DNA from: JAYPCI01 sp038124645
GTDB lineage: Bacteria > Pseudomonadota > Alphaproteobacteria > Pelagibacterales > Pelagibacteraceae
DNA: 47,990 bases
Direction of reading: 5' to 3'
Assembly: GCA_038124645.1 (NCBI GenBank)
Contig: JAYPCI010000008.1
Span: forward strand, 1-47,990
Shown: positions 26,231 through 34,773 of the stretch, one piece after another
Numbering within the stretch: the first letter of the stretch is position 1
Layout of the letters: each line of letters begins with the position of its first letter
Made by a program: the position numbers and the translations under genes
Notes under the pieces: generated by a model
What the model was told of the DNA's origin: nothing
The model's database searches: none
Seen by the model: only the letters and a program-made list of their open reading frames with translations

Positions 26231-27126
26231 CTTATAATTTCAAAACCAGTTTTTTTTAATTTACTACTTAGATAATCATAACCTTTTTTTGAATATTCAA
26301 ATGGATTTGCTTTAGCGGGATCTTGCTCTGCTTCCACAACAACCCAACCCGAATAATTATTTTCTTTAAGAATTTTTAAAAAAGGTTCGTAATCGATACA
26401 ACCATCTCCAGGTACAGTAAAAGCACCTTCCAGAAATGCCTGTCTAAAACTATAATCATTTTTTAATGCTCGTTCTAAAATTGATTTACGCATATCTTTA
26501 CAATGAACATGTTTAATTCGAGCGGCTAAATCTTTTGTAATTTTTAAATAATCACCTCCAGCAAACAGCATATGCCCCGTATCAATTAACAAATGAACGC
26601 TCTCTTTAGTATTTTCTATCAATCTATAAGTATCTTCTTCAGTTTGGATTACAGTGCCCATATGGTGATGATAGGCAAGAGGCATACCTTGATCTTCCAT
26701 ATATAAACTAATCTCATTAATTTTATTGATTAAGGATTTCCATTCATCTTTATTTAGAATAAGTCTTTTAGACAAAGGTGCTGAAGCATCTCCTTGAATT
26801 GAATTTGTTACTTCAGCAAAAACCATACACGGTGACTGACAATCTTTAAAAAGAGTTAATTGTTGATGCATAAACTGAATTTCTTCTTTGACAGATCTTT
26901 TTAAAAGTTGGGCTCCATACCAACCAGAGCATAAATTGAGATTAAATTCTTTTAATTTAGGAATAAGTAAATTTGATGTTCTTGGAAATTTACCGCCATA
27001 CTCCACCCCGGTAAATCCTGCTTTACTTGCCTCTGCTAAACATTGTTCTAAAGAAGTATCGCCACCTAATTCAGGCATATCATCATTGCTCCAGGCGATA
27101 GGTGCTACACCAAGTTTTACTTTCAT
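26227..27126 (-). CDS. iolE: inosose dehydratase
   Basis: IolE dehydrates 2-keto-myo-inositol (scyllo-inosose) to the diketo intermediate used by IolD. The N-terminus APIAWSNDDMPELGGD, then GFTGVEYGGKFPR, is highly characteristic. Metal-binding residues of the xylose-isomerase-like TIM barrel appear in LAYHHHMGT, LLIDTGHMLFAGGD, HVHCKDMR and VVVEAEQDP. Length is 299. It is convergent with the pilin-like gene (4-base overlap) and divergent from a Gfo/Idh gene across a 59-base spacer. Confidence 0.92.
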   Translation of the reverse strand: MKVKLGVAPIAWSNDDMPELGGDTSLEQCLAEASKAGFTGVEYGGKFPRTSNLLIPKLKEFNLNLCSGWYGAQLLKRSVKEEIQFMHQQLTLFKDCQSPCMVFAEVTNSIQGDASAPLSKRLILNKDEWKSLINKINEISLYMEDQGMPLAYHHHMGTVIQTEEDTYRLIENTKESVHLLIDTGHMLFAGGDYLKITKDLAARIKHVHCKDMRKSILERALKNDYSFRQAFLEGAFTVPGDGCIDYEPFLKILKENNYSGWVVVEAEQDPAKANPFEYSKKGYDYLSSKLKKTGFEIIS

Positions 27127-27185
27127 AACATCTAGTATTAGTTAAACACTAAGTATATTATCAAAAGAAAAAATACAATTTATTA

Positions 27186-28319
27186 ATGAAGAGAAAAATA
27201 AGATTAGCGATTATTGGCGGTGGTGAAAACTCATGGATTGGGCATGTACATAGAACCGCAGCAAGATTTGATGACCAATATGAAATTTGTGCCGGTGTTT
27301 TTTCAAGAGACCCTAAGAAATCAAAAAGATTTGGTAAAAAAATAGGTATAAGTAAAGATCGCTGCTATTCCAATTATAGAGAACTTGCACAATTTGAAAA
27401 AAAAAGAAAAGATAAAGCTGAAGTAGTCTCTGTTATGACTTTACCTGGAACACACCAAAAAATAGCAGAATTTTTTATAAAAAATAATTTTAATGTAATT
27501 TCGGATAAAGCATTTGCAGCAAATTTAAGAGAAGCTAAAAGTTTATATAATGCCGTTTCAAAAAATAAAAAAGTACTCTACGCCTTAACCCACAATTATT
27601 CAGCATACTCAATTGTCAGACATGCTAAAAAGATGATTGAGGATAACAAGATTGGAAAAATTGAACATGTTAATGTTGAATATATTCAAGATTGGTCAAA
27701 AGGTGAAACAATTAAAAAAAGTAATGCAAAAAAAATTTTTCGATGGAAATTAGATAAACAACATGTAGGTATTTCTACAGTTCTAAACGAATTAGGGACC
27801 CACGCCTACCATCTAATGAATTTCATTACAGGTCTTCAAGGTAAATCTGTTTTTGCTGACATCAAACAAGTATCTAGAGAAATTAAAATGGATGATAACG
27901 CACAAATATTAATTAATTTTGAAAATGGTGCTAAAGGAATTTTTTGGGCATCAACCTCAACCAAAGGAACCATTTATGGTTTAAGGATCCGTATCTTTGG
28001 CACGAAAGGTAGTATTGAATGGGTGCAAAATGACCCTAATTATTTAATTTATACACCCCTGAACAAAGCTACGAGAAAAATTGAAAGAGATTACAATGAA
28101 GCTGGATTCTCAAAAAAATTTACTAGAATTAAACATGGTCACCCAGAGGGTTATCTAAGTGCTTTTGCAAATATTTATAAGGAATTTGCATCTCATTTAA
28201 GAAATAAAAATAAAAAAAGCAGGTATTTTTATCCAACAGCCTACGAAGGTCTCTTAACAGCAAAATTTATTGATGCTAGTGTTAGGTCATCAAAAATTAA
28301 AAGATGGGTCAATATATGA
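27186..28319 (+). CDS. Gfo/Idh/MocA-family oxidoreductase
   Basis: The N-terminal Rossmann domain starts LAIIGGGENSWIGHVHRTAA, a variant glycine loop seen in a subgroup of Gfo/Idh/MocA dehydrogenases. The cofactor-contact Lys is in VISDKAF, where most members read EKP. The C-terminal beta-sheet domain has LNELGTHAYHLMNF in the place of the usual D-x-x-x-H catalytic block, and FGTKGSIEW. It is 377 residues. The substrate is not certain; an inositol, inosose or sugar is likely given iolG next door (ATGA overlap). It opens a four-gene plus-strand run. Confidence 0.85.
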   Translation: MKRKIRLAIIGGGENSWIGHVHRTAARFDDQYEICAGVFSRDPKKSKRFGKKIGISKDRCYSNYRELAQFEKKRKDKAEVVSVMTLPGTHQKIAEFFIKNNFNVISDKAFAANLREAKSLYNAVSKNKKVLYALTHNYSAYSIVRHAKKMIEDNKIGKIEHVNVEYIQDWSKGETIKKSNAKKIFRWKLDKQHVGISTVLNELGTHAYHLMNFITGLQGKSVFADIKQVSREIKMDDNAQILINFENGAKGIFWASTSTKGTIYGLRIRIFGTKGSIEWVQNDPNYLIYTPLNKATRKIERDYNEAGFSKKFTRIKHGHPEGYLSAFANIYKEFASHLRNKNKKSRYFYPTAYEGLLTAKFIDASVRSSKIKRWVNI

Positions 28320-29311
28320 AAATAAATACCGCTTTATTTGGTTTTGGTAGGATCGGACAAATGCATGCTGATAATCTTAATCATCATAAATCTTTTAATT
28401 TAAAATATATTTTTGATATTGATAAAAAATTAAAATCTAAAGTTAGAAAATATCAAAATTGTCAATTTATTAACAATTATAAAATTTCTTTAGCAGATAA
28501 GAAAATTGATCTAATCTTTATTGCTACGTCTACTGCTACTCATACTAAATATATTGAAGAAGCTTTGAGACACAAGAAATATGTTTTTTGTGAAAAACCT
28601 CTTGATCTAAATCTGGATAAAATAATTAAATTGAAAAAAAAAATTAAAAAAAATATAAAAAAAGTTCAATTAGGTTTTAATAGAAGATTTGACCCTGGAC
28701 ACGCTGAGTTAAAAAAATATCTAGTAAATAATAAAATTGGCAAGTTAGAAAAGATTATTATTACTAGCAGGGATCCAGCACCCCCTAGTATTCAGTATCT
28801 TAAGTCTTCAGGAGGTATTTTTAAAGATATGATGATACATGACTTTGATCTTTCTCGTTTTTATTTAGCTAACGACCCTATCCAAGAAATCACTGCCACT
28901 GGTAGCAATTTTTTAAGAATGTATGACAAAATTAAAGATCATGAAATCGCATCGGTTATTATGAAATCTAAAAAAGGCGTGATAGTCGTCATCAACAATT
29001 CACGACATGCTTCTTATGGTTATGACCAACGAGTAGAATTGTTTGGAACTAAAGGAATGGTCATTTCTGGCAACAAACACATAAATGAAACAGAACTATT
29101 TAATGCATCAACAACCTCTTCTAAAAAAGTATTACCTAATTTTTTTATAGATCGTTATCAAGATGCTTATAAACTTCAACTTGATGAACTTTCAAAATTA
29201 TGCAACTACAATTTAATACCGCGCTCAACTTTTGATGATGGACTTGAGGCGTTAAAACTAGCAGAAGCAGCAAAAAAATCTCTTAAATTAAAAAAAACAA
29301 TCAAATTATAA
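28316..29311 (+). CDS. iolG: inositol 2-dehydrogenase (IolG-like)
   Basis: IolG oxidises myo-inositol to 2-keto-myo-inositol with NAD+, the first step of inositol catabolism. ALFGFGRIGQMHADNL is the nucleotide loop, FCEKPLDL has the active-site Lys, GFNRRFDPGH and MMIHDFDLSRFYL hold the Asp/His pair, and YGYDQRVELFGTKGMV closes the domain. I use ATG 28316, which overlaps the previous stop as ATGA; an ATG at 28304 would add four residues. Length is 331. Family members may also take scyllo- or D-chiro-inositol. Confidence 0.87.
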   Translation: MKINTALFGFGRIGQMHADNLNHHKSFNLKYIFDIDKKLKSKVRKYQNCQFINNYKISLADKKIDLIFIATSTATHTKYIEEALRHKKYVFCEKPLDLNLDKIIKLKKKIKKNIKKVQLGFNRRFDPGHAELKKYLVNNKIGKLEKIIITSRDPAPPSIQYLKSSGGIFKDMMIHDFDLSRFYLANDPIQEITATGSNFLRMYDKIKDHEIASVIMKSKKGVIVVINNSRHASYGYDQRVELFGTKGMVISGNKHINETELFNASTTSSKKVLPNFFIDRYQDAYKLQLDELSKLCNYNLIPRSTFDDGLEALKLAEAAKKSLKLKKTIKL

Positions 29312-29314
29312 TTT

Positions 29315-30181
29315 ATGAAAAAGATAAGTTTTCTTGGGATAGGTTTAATGGGTTTACCAATGGCTAAAAATTTAATTAAAAATAATTATCAATTAAATGT
29401 ATTTAATAGAACTATAAATAAAACTGAACCCTTAAAGAATAAAGCAATCATTGCAAACTCTATTGCTGAATGCATTAAAGATTCAGAGGTGGTTATTACT
29501 ATGCTTAGTGATGATCAAGCAATTGAAGCTGTAATGAAAAATCCTGAATTTATAAATAACTTAAAAACTAATACTACAGTTATTGATATGAGTTCAATCA
29601 AACCTAAAACAGCTAAGTTTTTTTCGGAATATTTTAAAAAAAGAAATATCAATTACTTAGATGCTCCAGTATCAGGTGGAACTATCGGAGCTGAAGAAGC
29701 CACATTAGCTATCATGGTTGGTGGAGAAGAAAATATTTTTAATCAAAATCTAGATATTTTAAAATGTATGGGTAATCCTGTTTTAGTGGGTCCTTCACCG
29801 AGTGGTCAAATTGCAAAGTTGGCCAACCAAATCATTGTCGGTGTGACTATCGGTGCAGTATCAGAGGCTGTTACACTTGCTGAAACAACAGGGGCAAATG
29901 CAACAAAACTTTTAAAAGCTCTAACTGGGGGCTGGGCTGATAGTAAAATATTACAAACTCATGGTAAACGCATGATAGATAAGGACTTTACAGCCAAAGC
30001 AAAAAATTCAACGCATCTTAAAGACATGAATAATATAGTCGAGTGGGGCAGAGAATTTAATCTTGAACTACCTATCTCTAAATTAATTCAATCCATGTAT
30101 CAAAATTTATGTAATAGAAAATTAAATGATAAAGATCATTCTTCTCTATATTTAGAATTAGAAAATTTAAATAAAAAATAA
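29315..30181 (+). CDS. 3-hydroxyisobutyrate/tartronate-semialdehyde-type reductase
   Basis: This beta-hydroxyacid dehydrogenase family enzyme uses NAD(P)H. It has FLGIGLMGLPMAKNL (5-19), LDAPVSGGTIGAEEATLAIM (substrate loop, about 114-133) and the catalytic Lys in GQIAKLANQ. Length is 288. Within the family the candidates are 2-hydroxy-3-oxopropionate reductase (GarR/GlxR) and 3-hydroxyisobutyrate dehydrogenase (MmsB). GarR-type chemistry would pair with the HpcH/HpaI aldolase at 39278. It starts 3 bases after iolG and is likely in the same operon. Confidence 0.85.
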   Translation: MKKISFLGIGLMGLPMAKNLIKNNYQLNVFNRTINKTEPLKNKAIIANSIAECIKDSEVVITMLSDDQAIEAVMKNPEFINNLKTNTTVIDMSSIKPKTAKFFSEYFKKRNINYLDAPVSGGTIGAEEATLAIMVGGEENIFNQNLDILKCMGNPVLVGPSPSGQIAKLANQIIVGVTIGAVSEAVTLAETTGANATKLLKALTGGWADSKILQTHGKRMIDKDFTAKAKNSTHLKDMNNIVEWGREFNLELPISKLIQSMYQNLCNRKLNDKDHSSLYLELENLNKK

Positions 30182-30186
30182 ATCTA

Positions 30187-31032
30187 ATGCAAATAATTAC
30201 ATCTAAACCAAGGTGTTTATGGAAGGCTAAGACTTCTTTAGGGGAGGGTATAATTTGGGTATCACAACAAAATTCTATTTATTTTACTGACATAAATAAA
30301 AAAAAAATATTTCAATTTAATATAAAAACTAAAAAGAAAAAGATTATCAAACTTAATAAAAAAATTGGTTTTTTATCTCATCTAAAAAAAAATATATTTG
30401 TATTAGGGTTAAAAGATGAATTACGCATATCAGATATAGTTTCAAAAAAAATATTCAAATCCATAGCAGTAGAAAAACAATTTCCCTTTAATAGAATTAA
30501 TGATGGAAAAACTGGATTAGATGGAAATTTATGGTTTGGAACACTTGATGATAGTGGTGATAAAAAACCTACTGGATCATTATATGTAGTAAAAAAATCT
30601 GGGAAAATATTAAAAATTGATCAAAATTATATTACAACCAACGGACCAGTATTTATTACACGTAATCATTTTTACCATAATGATAGCAGTAAAAAAATTA
30701 TTTATAAAATAAAAGTCAACAAACAGTTTAAAAAAATAAAAAAAAATATATTTATCAAATTTAAATCTTCATTTGGTTCACCAGATGGAATGACTTTAGA
30801 TAAAAAAAATAACCTTTGGGTTTGTTTTTACAGAGGTGGATGTATAAGAGTTTTTAATACTAGAGGAAAGCAAATACATTTAATAAAATTCCCAACTAAA
30901 AACATTACTAATTGCATATTTGGTTCTAAACAAAATTCAAAACTATATGTTATTACTGCTGTCGGTAACCTTTATGAAATAAAAACAAATGTTATGGGAA
31001 ATCCAACTCCTAGATTAAATCTATCTTTTTAA
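30187..31032 (+). CDS. SMP-30/gluconolactonase-family lactonase
   Basis: SMP-30 family beta-propellers hydrolyse sugar lactones using a divalent metal. The metal set is visible: Glu in SLGEGIIW (near 20), Asn in NRINDGKTGLDGNLWFGT (near 103) and Asp in FGSPDGMTLD. GSLYVV and GGCIRVFNTRGK are also family-like. Length is 281, and it is Lys-rich. It would hydrolyse a lactone made by one of the adjacent Gfo/Idh dehydrogenases. It ends the plus-strand run before a promoter region. Confidence 0.85.
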   Translation: MQIITSKPRCLWKAKTSLGEGIIWVSQQNSIYFTDINKKKIFQFNIKTKKKKIIKLNKKIGFLSHLKKNIFVLGLKDELRISDIVSKKIFKSIAVEKQFPFNRINDGKTGLDGNLWFGTLDDSGDKKPTGSLYVVKKSGKILKIDQNYITTNGPVFITRNHFYHNDSSKKIIYKIKVNKQFKKIKKNIFIKFKSSFGSPDGMTLDKKNNLWVCFYRGGCIRVFNTRGKQIHLIKFPTKNITNCIFGSKQNSKLYVITAVGNLYEIKTNVMGNPTPRLNLSF

Positions 31033-31035
31033 TTT

Positions 31036-31114
31036 CAACTTTAAGTTGTTTGCAAATATCAATCAATGTGATTTAATTCTCAAAAATTAATATTAATTTT
31101 TTAAACAAAGGGAG
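31036..31114 (+). promoter_or_regulatory. candidate promoter, palindrome and strong Shine-Dalgarno site for the sugar ABC transporter
   Basis: The 89-base spacer holds three elements. A perfect 13-base palindrome CAACTTTAAGTTG lies at 31036-31048. TTGCAA at 31050-31055 and TTTAAT at 31072-31077 (16-base spacing) form a plausible promoter. AGGGAG at 31109-31114, 7 bases before the ATG, is the best ribosome binding site in the window. The palindrome abuts the -35 and could be an operator. Confidence 0.45.
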
Positions 31115-31121
31115 AAAAATA

Positions 31122-32045
31122 ATGAGAAAACTATACATAAGCGTACTAGCTTTTTTAAGTTGGGCGATGATGTCAGTTGCTGCATTTGCAGTGGACATTA
31201 TAGTTGTCTCTCACGGTCAAGCAAATGACCCTTTCTGGTCAGTTGCAAAAAATGGAGTTGATAAAGCTTGTAAAGATTTAAAAGTATCTTGCAGCTATAC
31301 TGCTCCTGGAACATTTGACATGGTTGAGATGGCAAAATTAATTGACAACGCGGTAGCGCAAAAACCTAAAGGTATTGTAATTACACTTCCTGATGCAGCG
31401 GCATTAGGTAAGTCTGTTAAAGCAGCAATTGCTGCTGGCATACCAGTAATTTCAATGAACTCAGGTTCTGATGACTATTCAAAATTAGGTATCAGTGCTC
31501 ACGTAGGTCAAACTGAATTTGAAGCTGGTGTTGGCGGCGGAGAAAAAATGAAAGCTGCAGGTGGTAAAAAAGCACTTTGCGTTAACCATGAAGTTGGTAA
31601 CGTAGCACTAGACAGAAGATGTGCTGGTTTCAAAAAAGGTTTTGGTGGTTCTGTAGACATACTTGGAACTTCTAATGACCCAACAGAAATTCAAGCTGCT
31701 GTTTCTGCTAAATTAGGCGGAGGTTATGACACAATCTTAACTTTAGGTGCTGGTTTAGCCGGTGAAGCTGCTCTAAAAGCGTTAGAGTCAGCTGGTCAAG
31801 TTGGTAAAATCAGATTAGGTACATTTGATATGTCACCTAATATGTTAAAAGCTGCTGCTGCAGGTAAAGTAGAGTTTTTAATTGATCAACAACAGTACTT
31901 ACAAGGATATCTACCAATAGCAATCTTTGCTCAATATATGAGATACGGAACAATGCCAGCAGGTGTTGTTATGACGGGTCCAGGATTTGTGACTCCTCAG
32001 AATGCTAGTGCAGTTATTAAATGGGCTGCTCAAGGATATCGTTAA
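31122..32045 (+). CDS. sugar ABC transporter periplasmic binding protein
   Basis: The first 23 residues form a signal peptide with cleavage after A-F-A. The mature part is a type I periplasmic binding fold: VVSHGQANDPFWSVAKNGVD, then IVITLPDAAALGKSVKAAI, GIPVISMNSGSD, and DTILTLGAGLAGEAALKAL. This is the ribose/fructose/inositol binding class (Peripla_BP_4). It is Ala/Gly-rich with a strong ribosome binding site, suggesting high expression. It is followed by a terminator hairpin and then the permease. An inositol or hexose ligand is plausible from context but not shown. Confidence 0.93.
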   Translation: MRKLYISVLAFLSWAMMSVAAFAVDIIVVSHGQANDPFWSVAKNGVDKACKDLKVSCSYTAPGTFDMVEMAKLIDNAVAQKPKGIVITLPDAAALGKSVKAAIAAGIPVISMNSGSDDYSKLGISAHVGQTEFEAGVGGGEKMKAAGGKKALCVNHEVGNVALDRRCAGFKKGFGGSVDILGTSNDPTEIQAAVSAKLGGGYDTILTLGAGLAGEAALKALESAGQVGKIRLGTFDMSPNMLKAAAAGKVEFLIDQQQYLQGYLPIAIFAQYMRYGTMPAGVVMTGPGFVTPQNASAVIKWAAQGYR

Positions 32046-32055
32046 TCTAGATATT

Positions 32056-32091
32056 AAAAAGCCCGGTATTAAACTACCGGGCTTTTTTTTT
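32056..32091 (+). terminator. intrinsic terminator/attenuator inside the transporter operon
   Basis: GCCCGGTA (32061-32068) and TACCGGGC (32075-32082) form a perfect 8-bp GC-rich stem with a 6-base loop. It is extended by flanking A's pairing with T's, and a run of nine T follows (32083-32091). It ends ten bases before the permease ATG. This is the strongest intrinsic terminator in the window. In this position it would let most transcripts stop after the binding-protein gene while some read through. It could also protect the 3' end of the binding-protein mRNA. Confidence 0.9.
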
Positions 32092-32101
32092 AATTTGAAT
32101 T

Positions 32102-33220
32102 ATGTCCATTAAAACTGAGAGCATCAAAAATAAATCAAAAGATGAGAGACTGCGAAAAGTCTCTAAATTAAAAGTTTTATTAAATCGTCCAGAATTAGGT
32201 GCGCTTGGTGGTTCTATTTTAGTTTTTATTTTTTTTGGAATTATTGCTGGTGATACTGGCATGTTTAGTGCGTATGGCACAATCAACTTTCTTGAAGTAT
32301 CAGCAAACTTAGGGATTATTGCGATCGCTGCTGCCTTATTAATGATCGGTGGTGAGTTTGATTTGTCTGTGGGATCAATGATTGGTTTTGCAGGTATATG
32401 TATTGCGATACCAGCAATTTATTGGGGTTGGCCTTTATGGATGAGTATCTTATTTGCTTTTTCAATGGCAGTCTTAGTTGGTTACGCCAATGGTATTTTA
32501 GTTGTCAGAACGGGACTTCCTTCATTCATAGTTACATTGGCAATGCTTTTTATTTTAAGAGGAGCAACACTTGCTTTAACAAGATTAATTACTGGTCGAA
32601 CACAAGTTCCAGGTTTAAGTGTTTTAATCGAAGACGATCCCATCGCGTGGATCTTTTCTGGAGAAGCTTTTAAAGGATTTTTTAATTGGTTAGGTTCAAT
32701 GGAATTAATTGCTCTTCGACAGGATGGTTCTCCTTTAGCAACAGGTTTACCAGCTTCTATTTTATGGTGGATAGGAATGACAATTGTTGCAACATATATT
32801 CTAATGAAAACGAGATACGGTAATTGGATTTTTGCATCTGGTGGAGATAAATTGGGTGCTAGGAACGTTGGTGTGCCGGTGCCAAGAGTGAAGATAAGCT
32901 TATTTATTGGTACCGCTGTTGCTGCCACAATATATGCTTGTGTCCAAGTTTTAGATGCTGGATCTGCAGACACTATGAGAGGTTTTTTAAAAGAATTAGA
33001 AGCAATAGTTGCTGCTGTGGTTGGCGGCTGTTTACTTACAGGTGGATATGGTTCTGCTATTGGCGCTGCTTTCGGTGCATTAATCTTTGGAACAGTTTCT
33101 ATGGGAATATATTATACCCAGGTAGATACTGACTGGTTCAGGGTCTTTTTGGGTGTGATGATGTTAATAGCAGTTATATTTAATAATTATATAAGAAGAA
33201 GAGTGACGGAGAATAAATAA
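32102..33220 (+). CDS. sugar ABC transporter permease (FrcC/RbsC type)
   Basis: This 372-residue inner membrane protein has a charged cytoplasmic N-terminus (1-30) and about ten helices. LLMIGGEFDLSVGSMIGFAG is the diagnostic block of CUT2 sugar permeases. GYANGILVVRTGLPSFIVTL and the coupling region GGDKLGARNVGVPVPRVK also match. It probably works with the upstream binding protein and the downstream ATPase. It shares one base with the ATPase start. No good ribosome binding site lies between the upstream terminator and the ATG. Confidence 0.93.
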   Translation: MSIKTESIKNKSKDERLRKVSKLKVLLNRPELGALGGSILVFIFFGIIAGDTGMFSAYGTINFLEVSANLGIIAIAAALLMIGGEFDLSVGSMIGFAGICIAIPAIYWGWPLWMSILFAFSMAVLVGYANGILVVRTGLPSFIVTLAMLFILRGATLALTRLITGRTQVPGLSVLIEDDPIAWIFSGEAFKGFFNWLGSMELIALRQDGSPLATGLPASILWWIGMTIVATYILMKTRYGNWIFASGGDKLGARNVGVPVPRVKISLFIGTAVAATIYACVQVLDAGSADTMRGFLKELEAIVAAVVGGCLLTGGYGSAIGAAFGALIFGTVSMGIYYTQVDTDWFRVFLGVMMLIAVIFNNYIRRRVTENK

Positions 33221-33880
33221 TGTCGGATTATTTAGTTGAATTTAATCACATAAGTAAATTTTTTGGTTCGGTTATTGCTCTTAAAGATGTCACTATGAAA
33301 ATTAAAAAAGGTGAGATTATGTGCTTACTCGGTGACAATGGTGCAGGTAAATCAACACTGATAAAAACTTTATCTGGGGTGCACAAACCTGACGAAGGAG
33401 AAATTATTGTTGAGGGAGAAAAAATAATATTTGAGTCGCCAAGGGATGCTCTCGATATGGGTATTGCAACAGTTTATCAAGATTTAGCTCTAGTTTCTTT
33501 GATGAGCGTTACTAGAAATTTTTTTATGGGTCGTGAACCCATGAAAGGCTGGGGTCCTTTCAAAACTTTTGATATTGAAGGCGCTAATAAAATTGCAGCT
33601 GAAAAAATGGGACAAATTGGAATTGATATTAGAGATCCCTCACAAGCAGTAGGCACAATGTCAGGAGGTGAAAGACAATGTTTAGCTATTTCANNNNNNN
33701 NNNNNNNNNNNNNNNNNNNNNNNNNNNNNNNNNNNNNNNNNNNNNNNNNNNNNNNNNNNNNNNNNNNNNNNNNNNNNNNNNNNNNNNNNNNNNCTTTTAA
33801 GTATGATGGCTGGAGGTGAAGAACTTGATAAACTAGAAGTCGAATTAAAAGAAATCGATAGAATAAGACAATCAAACTAA
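33220..33880 (+). CDS. sugar ABC transporter ATPase (FrcA type), interrupted by an assembly gap
   Basis: Residues 1-158 before the gap carry Walker A GDNGAGKST (38-46), the Q-loop Gln in TVYQDLA and signature TMSGGERQ (146-153). After 100 N the open frame continues LLSMMAGGEELDKLEVELKE to a TAA at 33878-33880, resembling the MMAGG(Q/E)EL tail of single-domain FrcA proteins. Walker B and the H-loop fall in the gap. The flanking parts are out of frame by the placeholder length. FrcA-like proteins of about 260 residues suggest roughly 75 residues are missing. Nothing suggests a true pseudogene. Confidence 0.9.
33694..33793. other. assembly gap (100 N)
   Basis: Exactly 100 N, a standard placeholder for a gap of unknown size. 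It removes the middle of the ABC ATPase gene. The reading frame after the gap does not match the frame before it at this length, so the true gap is not 100 bases. Comparison with the usual length of FrcA-type ATPases suggests around 200-240 bases are missing. Confidence 0.95.
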
Positions 33881-34773
33881 TGGAAATTGGAATTGATCTT
33901 GGTGCTACAAAAGTAGAGTATCTTATACTAGACAATAACGGTTCAGAAATATTAAGACAACGAGAGAAATCAGCACAAACGTATCAATCGACAATCACTC
34001 AACTTGAAAAAATTATTAAAACATTATCATCAAAACATAATCAAGTTTTAAATGTTGGTTTATGCCATCCAGGTTCTATCAATGAAAAAGATAAAATTAT
34101 TAATGCAAATAATTCACCTTGGTTAAATGATAAAACTCTTTTAACAGATCTTAAAAAAAAAGTTTCAAATAAAATTATTGCCGAAAATGATGCAAACTGC
34201 TTTGCTCTATCTGAAGCAATTGATGGCGTAGCTAAAAACGCTTATTCAGTTTTTGGAATTATTTTAGGTTCTGGTACAGGGGGTGGATTAGTTATCAATA
34301 AAGAAATTATAAAAGGAAAAAATTTTTTAGGTGGCGAATGGGGACATAATTTTCTGCCAGGTTTTGGTTTAAATGAAAAAAATTCAAAAAAAATTAAACC
34401 ACACTATCAATATACCATTGAACAATATTTATCTGGCAAGGGACTTGAGAAAATTTTCAAACAGCAGTTTAAAAAAAAGTTATCAGCGAATGAAATATTT
34501 ATGAATAAAAGTAATGATATAAAAATTAAAAACTTTATAAAAAACTATAAAGATAGACTTGCTAGATCATTAGCTATGATTATTAATGTATTAGATCCAG
34601 ATACCATTGTTTTTGGAGGCGGAGTTTCAAATGAAATTAAAAATTTAAACGAAATAAAAAATCTTACTTCAAACTATCTTAAAAAGGTAAACTTAAAAAC
34701 TGTTTTTACGCACCCAGCACATGGAGATTCAAGTGGAGTTCGTGGTGCGGCACTTTTAGCTAGAAATATTTAA
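33880..34773 (+). CDS. ROK-family sugar kinase, zinc motif lost
   Basis: ROK kinases phosphorylate hexoses with ATP. IGIDLGATKVEYLILD (3-18), ENDANCFALSEA with the catalytic Asp, ILGSGTGGGLVIN and GGEWGHNFLP match the family. Most ROK kinases then have a C-x-C-G-x(4)-C-x-E zinc motif. Here this region is a KIKPHYQYTIEQYLSGKGLE stretch with no Cys; only the closing E-x-Y-L-S-G is kept. No winged-helix is present, so it is an enzyme, not a repressor. It shares one base with the ATPase stop, matching the frcBCAK layout where a ROK kinase follows the transporter. Confidence 0.87.
   Translation: MEIGIDLGATKVEYLILDNNGSEILRQREKSAQTYQSTITQLEKIIKTLSSKHNQVLNVGLCHPGSINEKDKIINANNSPWLNDKTLLTDLKKKVSNKIIAENDANCFALSEAIDGVAKNAYSVFGIILGSGTGGGLVINKEIIKGKNFLGGEWGHNFLPGFGLNEKNSKKIKPHYQYTIEQYLSGKGLEKIFKQQFKKKLSANEIFMNKSNDIKIKNFIKNYKDRLARSLAMIINVLDPDTIVFGGGVSNEIKNLNEIKNLTSNYLKKVNLKTVFTHPAHGDSSGVRGAALLARNI

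Noticed and set aside
27138..27152. TTAGT-TAAAC-ACTAA inverted repeat between iolE and the first Gfo/Idh gene
   Set aside because: The arms are only five bases and AT-rich, and the motif does not match the iolD operator candidate. It is too weak to call.
32482..32973. 163-codon minus-strand frame inside the sugar permease gene
   Set aside because: It is antisense to conserved transmembrane segments and has no family match that I can see; the permease explains the region.
33220..33880. ABC ATPase as a frameshifted pseudogene
   Set aside because: The apparent frame change is caused by the 100-N placeholder. The sequence after the gap encodes a normal ATPase C-terminus ending one base into the ROK kinase start.
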